A stretch of DNA of 64,000 nt from a virus. Positions within the stretch are counted from its first letter, which is position 1. Each line of letters starts with the position of its first letter. The stretch lies in IMG/VR virus record IMGVR_UViG_3300033183_000299, positions 62,001 through 126,000 of that record. One strand, written 5' to 3'. Shown one piece after another: positions 1 through 7,486 of this stretch. The translations under genes and the position numbers were made by a program. The notes under the pieces are model-generated. The model worked only from the letters and a program-made list of their open reading frames with translations, did not search any database and was not told the DNA's origin.

Positions 1-263
1 TTTGCAATAGTTTTTAGACCATAACCTTCCTCATAAGAACTGGTGAGATAATTTTTGAGAAAAAGAAAGTGGTCTGGATAAATCCTTTCGGCATTATTCC
101 GAATAAAAGATCTTTTATTTGATGATCTCGCAGAATTTCCCATTTGAGACACTCTTGCTGATGCATATTTTCTATATTCTTCCAAGAACTCTTCCGGAAT
201 TACCACTTCCTTTCCCTTGTCTGTGTTATAATAAATAACTTCTAAACATTCTTTTAAATTCAT
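1..263 (-). CDS. Partial gene, probable free-standing homing endonuclease inside the nrdJ split intein
   Basis: The first 87 codons are present; the rest lies beyond the window edge. The ATG at 263 follows a good AAGGAG site (274-280). The peptide starts MNLKECLEVIYYNTDKG and ends in EEGYGLKTIA, which looks like the start of a helix-turn-helix; the catalytic part would be outside the window. It lies directly downstream of an nrdJ N-half that ends in half an intein. In known fractured phage genes (NrdJ-1, gp41-1 type) a free-standing Vsr-like (EDxHD) endonuclease gene sits between the two intein halves. The endonuclease assignment therefore rests on context, not on visible catalytic residues. 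Translation is probably controlled by the hairpin at 262-312. Confidence 0.5.
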   Translation of the reverse strand, partial: MNLKECLEVIYYNTDKGKEVVIPEEFLEEYRKYASARVSQMGNSARSSNKRSFIRNNAERIYPDHFLFLKNYLTSSYEEGYGLKTIA

Positions 264-312
264 TTCGGGCTACACTCCTTACATTATTTTATTGTAAATA
301 GTGGCCCGAAAT
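262..312 (-). promoter_or_regulatory. RNA hairpin hiding the ribosome site, with late-type promoter motif inside
   Basis: On the minus strand, ATTTCGGGC (312-304) and GCCCGAAAT (270-262) form a perfect 9-bp stem whose 3' arm overlaps the ATG at 263. Inside it, CACT pairs with AGTG and TTACA pairs with TGTAA, so the AAGGAG Shine-Dalgarno lies in paired or nearly paired RNA. The motif CTATTTA (301-295), also found before structural genes, lies inside the 5' half of the stem. A transcript starting just downstream of it would lack the 5' arm and free the ribosome site. T4 uses this logic for I-TevI and MobE. Confidence 0.7.
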
Positions 313-322
313 GGCAAAATAA

Positions 323-1624
323 TTATTCAACGAATAAAAGAATGTCCTCTTCGGTTAAATGTGCCGCTTCAACATAGCCTCTGTTTTCAGTGAATACTCT
401 GTGGTCTGGGGTTAGGATTAATTCCTGTCCGTCCTCGGTTTCAATCTTGATGACATCGGCATCTTGTCTCGTAAGAAGACCCTCTTCAACCAACTCAAAC
501 TCCATTGACCCCGTGTTCTCATCAAATGATAAGACCTTTATTTCTTGACCTTCATTGACTTTTGAGACGATCTGTTCGATTGTCATTGTACCAGAATTCG
601 TCTCTATCTCAGTTGAGCCATCCAAACAACATGGGTTGCAACCCCAATCTTTGTCGTTCGAGAAGTAGAAACCGGGCTCTCCAGAGCGAGACTCTTCAAC
701 ACGCTTCCATAGATTCATGAATGTTGGCTTGTCGATCTTGTGACGCATTACAACTACAGAATTATTCGCTCTTCCTCGTTGTGGGTTGAGTTCCCACCAA
801 GCTCCGGCCTTTGCGCTAAGCATGTCTTCGTCATCAGCACTGAATAGACTAATGAGAGCGGCGCGACGAATACCGCCCGCCAAAACCGCATCCGCAATGT
901 GGCAGATGATATCATGAACCTCAATGGGTGAAAGCTTGTCTCCGTTTTCTTTCGCATCTAAAATTCCCTCCACTTTTACCAGACACTCCTTTAATGGCTG
1001 AGGGCCTGGTGCTTTACCACCTGATGTTACAAGTCTCGCACCTTTGGGGCGAATGTCCGAGAAGTCAAAACGCAACTTTGACGTTCCCTTAAAGTGAGAC
1101 ATCATAAGGGCTTTTACAGCATCGGCCCATCCTTCGATTGAGTCACCAATTAAGAAACGACGAGTTCTCTTTGATGAAGGCTTGCGAATCTCTGGGAGGT
1201 TATCTACATGATGCTTTTGCACTGAATAGCCCACACCTGTGCCTCCAAGAAGTAAGAACATGATCTCTCCGAACACTCGAGGATCATCAGCGGGTGCATA
1301 AGCGCAGTTAAAGATGCGGTTCGGCGAAACCTCAATTGGCTTACCTCCAAACTGCATCGATCTCATTGAAGGAAGAACCTTCTTGTCGAACACGAATTTG
1401 TAGTTCTCACGGATCTCTTGCTCGAGACTTGGAAACTTCTTGATGTGCATTTCCATATTACGAGTTACTAACTCGTTCCAGTTTTCTCGACGATTCTTAT
1501 CTTCAAGATATCGTGCATATTTCATGTGGACGGTGATGTCCGACAGAATCTTTTTCTCTAAATCCATACCTTTCTCCTGTAGTTTTTTGTAGTATTCTTT
1601 TTCCTTTTCTGTGTAGGTGTCCAT
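323..1624 (-). CDS. nrdJ: Class II ribonucleotide reductase, N-terminal part, ending in split-intein N half
   Basis: 433 residues. Residues 1-332 match adenosylcobalamin-dependent ribonucleotide reductase of the monomeric RTPR type: LPSMRSMQFGG, the redox cysteine region FNCAY (about residue 106), GGTGVGYSV, SGEPGFYFSN, and the finger-loop GCNPC that normally continues as GEI. The enzyme reduces ribonucleotides to deoxyribonucleotides for phage DNA synthesis. The reading frame then passes into an intein N half (326-628) and stops, so the catalytic core is incomplete. A second gene with the intein C half and C-extein is expected further down the minus strand, beyond position 1. The start at 1624 is 2 nt after the gp41 stop and probably coupled to it. 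No small (NrdB) subunit is seen here, which agrees with class II. Confidence 0.85.
   Translation of the reverse strand: MDTYTEKEKEYYKKLQEKGMDLEKKILSDITVHMKYARYLEDKNRRENWNELVTRNMEMHIKKFPSLEQEIRENYKFVFDKKVLPSMRSMQFGGKPIEVSPNRIFNCAYAPADDPRVFGEIMFLLLGGTGVGYSVQKHHVDNLPEIRKPSSKRTRRFLIGDSIEGWADAVKALMMSHFKGTSKLRFDFSDIRPKGARLVTSGGKAPGPQPLKECLVKVEGILDAKENGDKLSPIEVHDIICHIADAVLAGGIRRAALISLFSADDEDMLSAKAGAWWELNPQRGRANNSVVVMRHKIDKPTFMNLWKRVEESRSGEPGFYFSNDKDWGCNPCCLDGSTEIETNSGTMTIEQIVSKVNEGQEIKVLSFDENTGSMEFELVEEGLLTRQDADVIKIETEDGQELILTPDHRVFTENRGYVEAAHLTEEDILLFVE
326..628 (-). other. Split intein N-terminal half (NrdJ-1-like) within nrdJ
   Basis: 101 residues from C1 (CLDGSTEIET) to the stop. Block A starts with the nucleophilic Cys directly after the NPC of the extein. 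Block B is visible as LTPDHRVFT (residues 72-80), with the TxxH that assists the N-S acyl shift, and a NRGYV...LTEED segment follows. There is no endonuclease domain or C-terminal HN motif before the stop, so this is half of a split intein and not a truncated cis intein. Insertion after NPC is the site known for the NrdJ-1 split intein. The two halves would have to associate and trans-splice to give working reductase. Confidence 0.85.
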
Positions 1625-1626
1625 TG

Positions 1627-2979
1627 TTATTTCCCCATCTTAGCATATTTGTCTTTTAGCATTTGCAGAGCATCCGCTGTTGTTTGCATTTTCTCGGCAC
1701 TTTCATCACGGTCGAGAATGTTGATTGTTACATCAGACCAGTCAACGAAAGCGTCGAAAACTAAGCCATCAGGTCCATTACGATTCTTTGCGACGAATAA
1801 GCGACCTTTGTTGGCCTGCTTATCTTGGACTGTCCGAGACAAAGAAAAGATGAAGTCTGCTACGAAGCATTTGTTGAACGCTTCCGAGATCGCTTCCATT
1901 GTGATGACTTCCGCGTTGAGACCTCCACGATTGGTTTGCGAAGCGGTCCAAATGGGAAACTCATAGGTTTGAGCAAGTCCTCGAAGGCCTTCGTAAGTTT
2001 CTTCCAATTCGTGTCGTTTTTCACCTGAACTCCTAACGGGACGTAATAAGTCCGCATAATCTACTAATACCATGTCTGGCTCAATGCCTCGCTTACGCAA
2101 CTTCTCAATATGATTCTTGAGAGTTTGGACTGAAGCAGACTTGGTTGGGTACTCTTTAATTATGAGTGTTCCATCAATATCTTTAATCTTTTGAACGATT
2201 TCTTTTTGTCTCATTCTGTGCTCTTGCAAAGGCACGTCTGAGATACAGCAATCAAATCTTTGACCCACGACGGTGTCCTTAAGTTCGAGTGTATAGTAGA
2301 CCACAGTTTTCCCTTCGAGTAATGCACGAGACGCGAGGTGAACCAGAACCATAGACTTACCAGCACCGGTGGGAGCAATAACAACTCCAAGCTCAGATTT
2401 TCCAAGACCGCCTTTGCAAATCTCATCCATTCGTGCCCATCCAGTTGAGACTGGATCTCGTGACACCAATTCAAAACGCTTAAGCAAATCTTTGCGAAAG
2501 TCATGGCCAAAGTTATTGTCGGTTCCAAGAACTAAGGCCTCCTTGATCACTTTCTCGATCTCTTCAAATGATGATGATTTCAGTAATTTTGCTGACTTAA
2601 GCATCGCTCCTTTGAGAACTTGCTTTCGGCAAAAGTCGAGAGCCTTATCTTTAATGTATTCAGCTTCCTCAACTCCGTCTGAAGTGTGGATTCTCGCATA
2701 GTATTCGCGAACAGCTTGAGCGGTTGCTTTATCGTGATGATTGAGTTCTGTCCTTAATAGGGACATCATGACTTCTGAGTTAGGATGGGTATTGTATTTG
2801 TCTCGATAATTCACGAGAGTTTGAGCGAAGATTTGTATATACTTCTTCTCAAAAAAGTTAATATCCAATACCTCCATGATCTGATCGAAAAAGGGTCGAT
2901 CTTCAAGCATAAGTTGTGCTAGTTTCTCTTGGAAGTTCTTTCCAAAGCGTGTAAAAGTTTCATTTTGTGTTAAATCCAT
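1627..2979 (-). CDS. Replicative DnaB-type helicase (T4 gp41-like)
   Basis: 450 residues. A helical N-terminal domain (about 1-160) is followed by a RecA-like motor: Walker A APTGAGKS near residue 205, YYTLELKD (motif H1a-like), Walker B MVLVDYADLL near 305, and WTASQTNRGG near 345. It should form the hexameric 5'-3' helicase at the phage fork and work with gp32 and the polymerase. The length is close to T4 gp41 (475), and there is no intein, although gp41 is a common split-intein host in related phages. The ATG at 2979 follows GGAGGACAA and lies 30 nt downstream of a near-consensus promoter (3008-3036). nrdJ follows 2 nt after the stop. Confidence 0.9.
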   Translation of the reverse strand: MDLTQNETFTRFGKNFQEKLAQLMLEDRPFFDQIMEVLDINFFEKKYIQIFAQTLVNYRDKYNTHPNSEVMMSLLRTELNHHDKATAQAVREYYARIHTSDGVEEAEYIKDKALDFCRKQVLKGAMLKSAKLLKSSSFEEIEKVIKEALVLGTDNNFGHDFRKDLLKRFELVSRDPVSTGWARMDEICKGGLGKSELGVVIAPTGAGKSMVLVHLASRALLEGKTVVYYTLELKDTVVGQRFDCCISDVPLQEHRMRQKEIVQKIKDIDGTLIIKEYPTKSASVQTLKNHIEKLRKRGIEPDMVLVDYADLLRPVRSSGEKRHELEETYEGLRGLAQTYEFPIWTASQTNRGGLNAEVITMEAISEAFNKCFVADFIFSLSRTVQDKQANKGRLFVAKNRNGPDGLVFDAFVDWSDVTINILDRDESAEKMQTTADALQMLKDKYAKMGK

Positions 2980-3007
2980 TTGTCCTCCGAATTTATTTGG
3001 TTATATA

Positions 3008-3036
3008 AGTATAACCTGTTTAGATCAACTTGTCAA
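3008..3036 (-). promoter_or_regulatory. Sigma70-type early promoter for gp41/nrdJ
   Basis: TTGACA (3036-3031), 17-bp spacer, TATACT (3013-3008). It belongs to a family of nine promoters in 3-17 kb that share TTGACA, exactly 17 bp, and a (A/G)(T/G)GTTAT-type -10 region. Confidence 0.8.
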
Positions 3037-3045
3037 GTAAAATAA

Positions 3046-3261
3046 TCAATTTTTCTTAACTTTGATCCAGCCACACTCTATGGCTCCGCGTTCAGCATCC
3101 TTGATCGCTTGTGATAAATCTTTGTGACTATTTACCTCATTTCGACCAAGGACATTGGTGAACCATTTGTTGTCTGTTTTAAAAAGATGGATAACGAGTG
3201 TGTCGTCAAAAAAGAATTTAAGCTCGTTATCCGATGATACAAGTTTCCATCTTTCTTCCAT
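3046..3261 (-). CDS. Small protein of unknown function (71 aa)
   Basis: 71 residues starting MEERWKLVSSDNEL. The ATG at 3261 follows a clear GGAGG site inside the end of the exonuclease gene, 1 nt after that gene's stop. The sequence is soluble and mixed in charge (WFTNVLGRNEV, AIKDAERGAIECGW), without membrane segments or known motifs. Its position after the exonuclease makes it the last gene of the phosphatase-thioredoxin-exonuclease operon. Product family not recognised. Confidence 0.6.
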   Translation of the reverse strand: MEERWKLVSSDNELKFFFDDTLVIHLFKTDNKWFTNVLGRNEVNSHKDLSQAIKDAERGAIECGWIKVKKN

Positions 3262-3262
3262 T

Positions 3263-4213
3263 TTACCTCCGAATGTTTCTAAAGATGTGCTGCAAGGTAT
3301 CAAAGTTTAGATGCCCTGCGTCGTCTGCAAATAGCATTTGAGTAAATTTTATTTTATCAAAGTAAGGCTCAAAATCGTCAACTGCCTTTGTGATTAGTTG
3401 CCTATTCATTGGCCTGATGTTGGGATGTTGAAGCTGCATGATAGCATAATTGTCTTTGATTAGCTTTTCATTGTTCTCAATGTTTTCATGGATTTTCAAC
3501 TTCTTTCCAGTCATCGCACACTCTCTAATCAGGTCAGCAACGACATATTCATCTTCTCGAATAAGAAATGGAAATCGTTTTGCGATTGTCTTTAAGCCCG
3601 CTCCTTTGATGCCGGGCAAGTTATCAGAAGAATCCCCAGCCATTGCCCTTGCTAAAGCAAAGTTGTTTGGATGAATACTGAACTCTTCAATCACAGAATC
3701 TTTCGTAACAATTTTTTTCTGAATTGGTCGGTAAATCTGAACATCATCTCGGCATAGCTGGAAGAAGTCTTTATCGGACGATATAATGGTCTTTAACCAG
3801 CCTTTGTAGCGATCGTGATTGATCACAAGGGCTATCACATCATCTGCTTCTGTAAAGTCTGCTACGAGCTGAATAGAGGGCGTATTGTTGAGATATTCCA
3901 TTAGTCTGACCTGCTGGTATCCTTTGTTCGCTTCTTCAGCCTTTGGATCAAGCTCAATCATGCGTCTGTTAAATCTCACAGGTTTGCGGCCGCCTTTATA
4001 GTCCTTGTTCATGGAACGCTTACGTTGAGAGCCCTCATGGCCATCCCAAGCCACGATAATCTCGTCAGCGTTAAAGTCCCTTGCGACCTTCTGTAAAGAC
4101 TTTAGAAAGCCAATTGTGCCTCCCACAGGGTTGCCTTTACGGTCCATGTGAGGGCTTACAACATAGCTTCTGAGAAACATGTTGAGAGCATCGATTATTA
4201 TTACATTTTTCAT
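3263..4213 (-). CDS. 5'-3' exonuclease / RNase H of the FEN family (T4 Rnh-like)
   Basis: 316 residues. The PIN-like FEN fold is seen from acidic and basic motifs in order: IIDALNMFLRSY (N-terminal Asp), IIVAWDG (second Asp), RKRSMNKDYKGGR (arch region), DFTEADDVIA (metal-binding Glu/Asp), IISSDKDFFQL, and GDSSDNLPGIKGAGLKT (helix-hairpin-helix DNA-binding segment). In T4 the homologue removes RNA primers and flap ends from lagging-strand fragments, and the same role is inferred here. The length is close to T4 RNase H (305). The start codon overlaps the thioredoxin stop by one base (TAATG), so translation is probably coupled. Confidence 0.88.
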   Translation of the reverse strand: MKNVIIIDALNMFLRSYVVSPHMDRKGNPVGGTIGFLKSLQKVARDFNADEIIVAWDGHEGSQRKRSMNKDYKGGRKPVRFNRRMIELDPKAEEANKGYQQVRLMEYLNNTPSIQLVADFTEADDVIALVINHDRYKGWLKTIISSDKDFFQLCRDDVQIYRPIQKKIVTKDSVIEEFSIHPNNFALARAMAGDSSDNLPGIKGAGLKTIAKRFPFLIREDEYVVADLIRECAMTGKKLKIHENIENNEKLIKDNYAIMQLQHPNIRPMNRQLITKAVDDFEPYFDKIKFTQMLFADDAGHLNFDTLQHIFRNIRR

Positions 4214-4509
4214 TAGTCCTCCGTTACAAAACTGATAATAGCGTCTCGAGGCTTAGCCCCGGGAGCCTTGCGAAGCTCTTGACCGTCTTGAAAGACAACT
4301 AGGAACGGAACCGCTCGAACGCCAAAGTCCATTGCTAGTTCTCGATCATTGTCGATGTCGACTTTCGCAAACTCAACTCCTTCGAGATCAATGTCTTCGA
4401 TTGTCTTTGTAAGCATCTTACATGGTCCGCACCATGATGCTGAGAACTGGACAACCTTGCGTCCTTCCGAGATAAAGTCGTTAAACTCGTTTTCTGTAAT
4501 TGTTTTCAT
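4213..4509 (-). CDS. Thioredoxin
   Basis: 98 residues with the classical redox site FSASWCGPCKML (Cys near 27 and 30), the cis-Pro loop VRAVPFLVVF, and the usual beta-alpha-beta length. It should reduce disulfides, most likely in the phage ribonucleotide reductase encoded in the same early region; that pairing is inference. The start overlaps the upstream phosphatase stop by 4 nt (ATGA), and its own stop overlaps the exonuclease ATG by one base. T4 NrdC is a functional counterpart. Confidence 0.92.
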   Translation of the reverse strand: MKTITENEFNDFISEGRKVVQFSASWCGPCKMLTKTIEDIDLEGVEFAKVDIDNDRELAMDFGVRAVPFLVVFQDGQELRKAPGAKPRDAIISFVTED

Positions 4510-5051
4510 AAAACCTCCGTGTATTTTTTAAATTTATAAATAAAATTTTCTTGTAAACTGTTTTCTATTGTTCTTGGTCTTGTCTGCCTAGTGTGTATTA
4601 CCGATGTGATAGCATCATTGCCTAGCAAGACTAAGGTACAAGCACACATAGTGCCTGCTCTTCCTAAGCCGCCTCTGCAATGATACACAACTCTTTTGCC
4701 TTCTTCCATTCTTTTCTTTGCGAATAATGCTACTTGGCGAGCATCTTCTAAAGAGGGCACGTTTGTATCAGGAATTGGAAACCTTACAACTTCTATGCCA
4801 AAGCTTCTTGCTTCTTCTGTCAAGTTTGCTATCTTAAGCTTGTGAAGCTCATCATCCTCCACAAGAGAAATGAGAATGTCGCACTTATGCTCTTCCTTGA
4901 GTCTCTGAAGATCTGATTTAAGATCTCTTTTCCAGGGCTTGCCAAACATTGATCTAGCATGCTTGCCTGGGGCAAACGACATTCCTAAATTTTCTGTTGC
5001 CCAATCAACTTCGATTGGGTCTGTTATTGAATCTCTAAACTTTTTCAACAT
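4506..5051 (-). CDS. Dual-specificity / tyrosine phosphatase-like protein
   Basis: 181 residues. The phosphatase P-loop HCRGGLGRAG (HC-x5-R; Cys near residue 123) is intact and followed by TMCACTLVLLG, as in dual-specificity phosphatases. An upstream general-acid region is plausible around FPIPDTNVPS (Asp near 95). It may dephosphorylate host proteins or RNA 5' ends; nothing in the sequence fixes the substrate. The promoter at 5070-5098 and an AGGA site precede the ATG at 5051, making it the first gene of a four-gene operon (phosphatase, thioredoxin, exonuclease, 71-aa protein). Confidence 0.8.
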   Translation of the reverse strand: MLKKFRDSITDPIEVDWATENLGMSFAPGKHARSMFGKPWKRDLKSDLQRLKEEHKCDILISLVEDDELHKLKIANLTEEARSFGIEVVRFPIPDTNVPSLEDARQVALFAKKRMEEGKRVVYHCRGGLGRAGTMCACTLVLLGNDAITSVIHTRQTRPRTIENSLQENFIYKFKKYTEVL

Positions 5052-5069
5052 AATTCCTCCGTTTTACTT

Positions 5070-5098
5070 AATGTAACACGTTGAGGATGATTTGTCAA
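5070..5098 (-). promoter_or_regulatory. Sigma70-type early promoter
   Basis: TTGACA (5098-5093), 17-bp spacer, TACATT (5075-5070), 18 nt upstream of the phosphatase start codon. Confidence 0.75.
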
Positions 5099-5107
5099 GT
5101 AAAAAGT

Positions 5108-5461
5108 TTATGCGTTCATTTCTCTCTCAACATCGGAAATGAACTGCTCCTTCTTGGATACAAGTGGATCAATTTGCGACTTGCGGAACCAATCCTGGTC
5201 AAAAACATTATTGCCCATATAGTATCCACTTTTCTGACCTCTAAGTTCTACATCCCTTATCTTATCTTCCCACATCTTAACAACTTCATTGAGCAAATTA
5301 GCACCAGCTGCTAGCATGACTGCTTGATTGTATATTTCTTCCGACTCTGTAAGGTTCCCGTCTGGGAATAGCATTTCAAATATCTTCAATGCTCGTCTCG
5401 CATTTTCTTTCATCAATTCTTCTTTGATAATTCTTGTTAGTGTTTGCTTTGTTAGTCTCAT
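5108..5461 (-). CDS. Unknown protein with TK..L..IIKEEL N-terminal helix (117 aa)
   Basis: 117 residues starting MRLTKQTLTRIIKEELMKEN. The ATG at 5461 is preceded by TTGGAG, so an in-frame ATG 4 codons upstream lies within the ribosome site and is not chosen. The first 20 residues form a basic amphipathic helix also seen at the start of the proteins at 5484, 50901 and 51970. The rest is a soluble, mostly helical protein rich in Glu and Asn. The shared helix may be a capsid-targeting tag removed by the prohead protease after Glu (inference). It is followed by the early promoter at 5070-5098. No family recognised. Confidence 0.6.
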   Translation of the reverse strand: MRLTKQTLTRIIKEELMKENARRALKIFEMLFPDGNLTESEEIYNQAVMLAAGANLLNEVVKMWEDKIRDVELRGQKSGYYMGNNVFDQDWFRKSQIDPLVSKKEQFISDVEREMNA

Positions 5462-5483
5462 TTTTATCTCCAATAAAAAAGTT

Positions 5484-6128
5484 TTATAATTCCCAAATTA
5501 GTTTGTCTCGGATCTGATTCAAGATAGCTGGAGGCTTTGTATAACGCTTTGAGAGCGGATTATCTCTATCATTCCATTCTCCGCCATAGTCTTCCGATCT
5601 TTCTCTTGCCCTACTTTGACCACAGTTATCAGATTCTTCGGGTGTTAAATCATTATATTCGTTGTCTAATTGGTGTGACTCTACGTCCGGACGATTCTTA
5701 TTATAAAAATCCCATACACCTTGAGCATCTTGTGAAACAACATCTCTATCTGGTGTGAGGCCGCCAAAGTTCATAGTTGTCAATTCCATTGCAATGTCAT
5801 AGAGAAACGGACCCCAACCATCAGCAACATTCGTTATGGCTATTACAGCTGCTTTGTCGCATGGTCTTCCGTTTGGGTCTTGCTTCCAGAAACTCACATC
5901 TCCCCAAATAGGCTTATCTTCACCTGTATGAATATCTACTGGTGGTAGCATATTTCCGTCCTTATCTGTAAACATGATGGTGACTAGATCTCCATGCTGG
6001 CCTCTCTCGAAAACACGAACATAAGCATAGTCAGGTAAATCATTTGGACCCTTAGCCTCTTCTTTCAAGAGCTCTTCATTCATTGTTTCGATAATAAGTT
6101 GTTTTAATTTTTTTTCGGTTAGTTTCAT
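5484..6128 (-). CDS. Unknown protein with targeting-like N-terminal helix (214 aa)
   Basis: 214 residues starting MKLTEKKLKQLIIETMNEEL, with a GGAG site 9 nt upstream. The N-terminal helix resembles those at 5108, 50901 and 51970. The body includes DYAYVRVFERGQHGDLVTIM and an ITNVADGWGPFLYDIAMELT segment, which looks like a globular domain with a GPFLYD motif known from uncharacterised phage and host GNAT-like proteins; function is not claimed. It has its own CTATTTA late-type motif (6156-6150), unlike the early genes on either side, so it is probably made late and may be a virion component. Confidence 0.6.
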   Translation of the reverse strand: MKLTEKKLKQLIIETMNEELLKEEAKGPNDLPDYAYVRVFERGQHGDLVTIMFTDKDGNMLPPVDIHTGEDKPIWGDVSFWKQDPNGRPCDKAAVIAITNVADGWGPFLYDIAMELTTMNFGGLTPDRDVVSQDAQGVWDFYNKNRPDVESHQLDNEYNDLTPEESDNCGQSRARERSEDYGGEWNDRDNPLSKRYTKPPAILNQIRDKLIWEL

Positions 6129-6149
6129 GGGTGGTCTCCGACAACTCAT

Positions 6150-6156
6150 TAAATAG
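6150..6156 (-). promoter_or_regulatory. Late-promoter-like CTATTTA motif
   Basis: CACTATTTAATGAG is located 21 nt upstream of the ATG at 6128. The same core is found before several structural genes, for example at 31157, 35539, 36381, 39544, 42569 and 50696. Confidence 0.5.
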
Positions 6157-6168
6157 TGCCTCAAACAA

Positions 6169-6199
6169 CAAAAAACCCCAAGACCGAAGTCAAGGGGTT
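6169..6199 (-). terminator. Rho-independent terminator after uvsX
   Basis: Minus-strand stem AACCCC..GAC, TTCG tetraloop, GTC..GGGGTT, followed by TTTTTT. It lies just after the uvsX stop and upstream of the CTATTTA motif. Confidence 0.85.
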
Positions 6200-6220
6200 G
6201 CAACAAAGTTCCTTCAGGAT

Positions 6221-7327
6221 TTAACCTTCTTCGGACTCACCTTCAAGGCCAAAGTTCTTACCTTCAGACTCGAATAGTTTAATGATTTCTTCATCCATGA
6301 TGTCGAATACGCATGCTCGGAACTCATCGTCTTGGAGTTTCTTCATCCAACTGGATCGTTGAAATTTAAACTCTTTGCCGTCTCGATCAAGCATTTTATT
6401 CCAAGCGCCTGATTTAAAGCGATCGGAGCCAGAGGCCTTTAAAGCTTCAAACCAACTTTCCTCGTCTTGGATGCCCACATCTTTGCCCCAGAGAATCTTA
6501 AAGCCACATGTGCGACCCTCAGATCCGAAACGAGACTTTTCGATTTTGACTTTTACTTCAGAGCCGATACGTAAACCACCCTCATCTAGAACGTGAGCAG
6601 CCTTGCTTTTACGTTTTGTAAGCCAAATACGAAGAGAGCAGAAATACTCAATTGCTTTTCCACCGGGAGCAACATATGGAGTCACTAAGGCTTCCCAGCC
6701 TTGAGCACCAATGTTGGTCTTTAGTTGATTGATAAGCAAAAGAGTGCATTGTTGGTTCGCCAATGGAATGGTAAGCTTTGGGAAAGCTTTTGCGAAGATG
6801 CGGGGCTTCACAGCCATTGACGATTGAGGATTAAAGTCGCCTTCAAGATCCTTCTCTGATGAAGTTGCGGCGATTGAGTCCCAGATAAACAAAAACTGAG
6901 TTTCTGGATATTCAGTCATTAGATCCTCAATGGTCTCCAATGTTTTCTCAACTGAGACTGCTTGGATGTACAAGAAGTCATCGTTGATATCGATACCTGA
7001 GTTAGCAAGGAAATTAGGATCGATGGCGGACTCCGCATCGAAGTAAACGACGCAGTGGCCCATCTTTTGTGCTTGTGCAGCGATTTGACAAGCCATATAG
7101 GACTTTCCAGCCGATGATAAGCCAGCAAGTTCTGTGATCTTTCCAACGGGGATCCCCGCCATTCTACCTCGGCAAATGATAGAGTCCAACCAGCGTGAGC
7201 CAGTTGGAATCCATTCTTTGACTTCGGTAGGATTGTCTTCATTTAAATCGTGAGCAATGTCAAGTCCGACTTTCTTATTGACGAACTTTTTCATTGAGCC
7301 GATATCAATCTTACCAGCTTTAGCCAT
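6221..7327 (-). CDS. uvsX: UvsX/RecA-like recombinase
   Basis: 368 residues. The RecA fold is supported by Walker A GLSSAGKS (about 70-77), the catalytic-Glu region VVYFDAESAI, Walker B LFIWDSIAAT, the L2-like TLLLINQLKTNIG, and APGGKAIEYF. An acidic C-terminal tail (EGESEEG) matches T4 UvsX, where it regulates DNA binding. It should carry out strand exchange for recombination-dependent replication together with gp32 and the gp46/47 nuclease. It is followed 22 nt after the stop by a strong terminator. The small lipoprotein gene ends 1 nt before its start, so the two are cotranscribed. Confidence 0.92.
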   Translation of the reverse strand: MAKAGKIDIGSMKKFVNKKVGLDIAHDLNEDNPTEVKEWIPTGSRWLDSIICRGRMAGIPVGKITELAGLSSAGKSYMACQIAAQAQKMGHCVVYFDAESAIDPNFLANSGIDINDDFLYIQAVSVEKTLETIEDLMTEYPETQFLFIWDSIAATSSEKDLEGDFNPQSSMAVKPRIFAKAFPKLTIPLANQQCTLLLINQLKTNIGAQGWEALVTPYVAPGGKAIEYFCSLRIWLTKRKSKAAHVLDEGGLRIGSEVKVKIEKSRFGSEGRTCGFKILWGKDVGIQDEESWFEALKASGSDRFKSGAWNKMLDRDGKEFKFQRSSWMKKLQDDEFRACVFDIMDEEIIKLFESEGKNFGLEGESEEG

Positions 7328-7328
7328 C

Positions 7329-7484
7329 TTATTGCTCCTCGGAAGTTGCTGTATCTTCAGCCTCTTCTTCGGTTGAACCAGTCTCCTCTGTTTCCTCAGC
7401 AGGTTCTGATGTTGGTTCAGTCAATGCTGAATCTTGATCTTTTTCTCCGCAAGCGAAGAATAATGTTAATAATAATGTAGTCAT
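7329..7484 (-). CDS. Small acidic lipoprotein (51 aa)
   Basis: 51 residues. The N terminus MTTLLLTLFFACGEKDQ has a short hydrophobic signal ending in a lipobox-like FFAC|G, so Cys12 would be lipidated. The mature part is almost entirely Glu, Thr, Ser and Pro, a disordered acidic tail. A ribosome site AGGAG lies 7 nt before the ATG at 7484. It fits exactly between clpP-like and uvsX (3 nt and 1 nt spacing). Envelope-anchored phage lipoproteins often act in superinfection exclusion; that role is only a guess here. Confidence 0.7.
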   Translation of the reverse strand: MTTLLLTLFFACGEKDQDSALTEPTSEPAEETEETGSTEEEAEDTATSEEQ

Positions 7485-7486
7485 AT

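Noticed and set aside
1627-2979. Split or cis intein in gp41 helicase
   Set aside because: Walker A, H1a, Walker B and DNA-binding motifs are continuous, with no extra block.
4540-4560. TATAAATA-like sequence inside the phosphatase 3' end as a T4 late promoter
   Set aside because: It occurs on the plus strand where no gene follows, within an AT-rich coding region.
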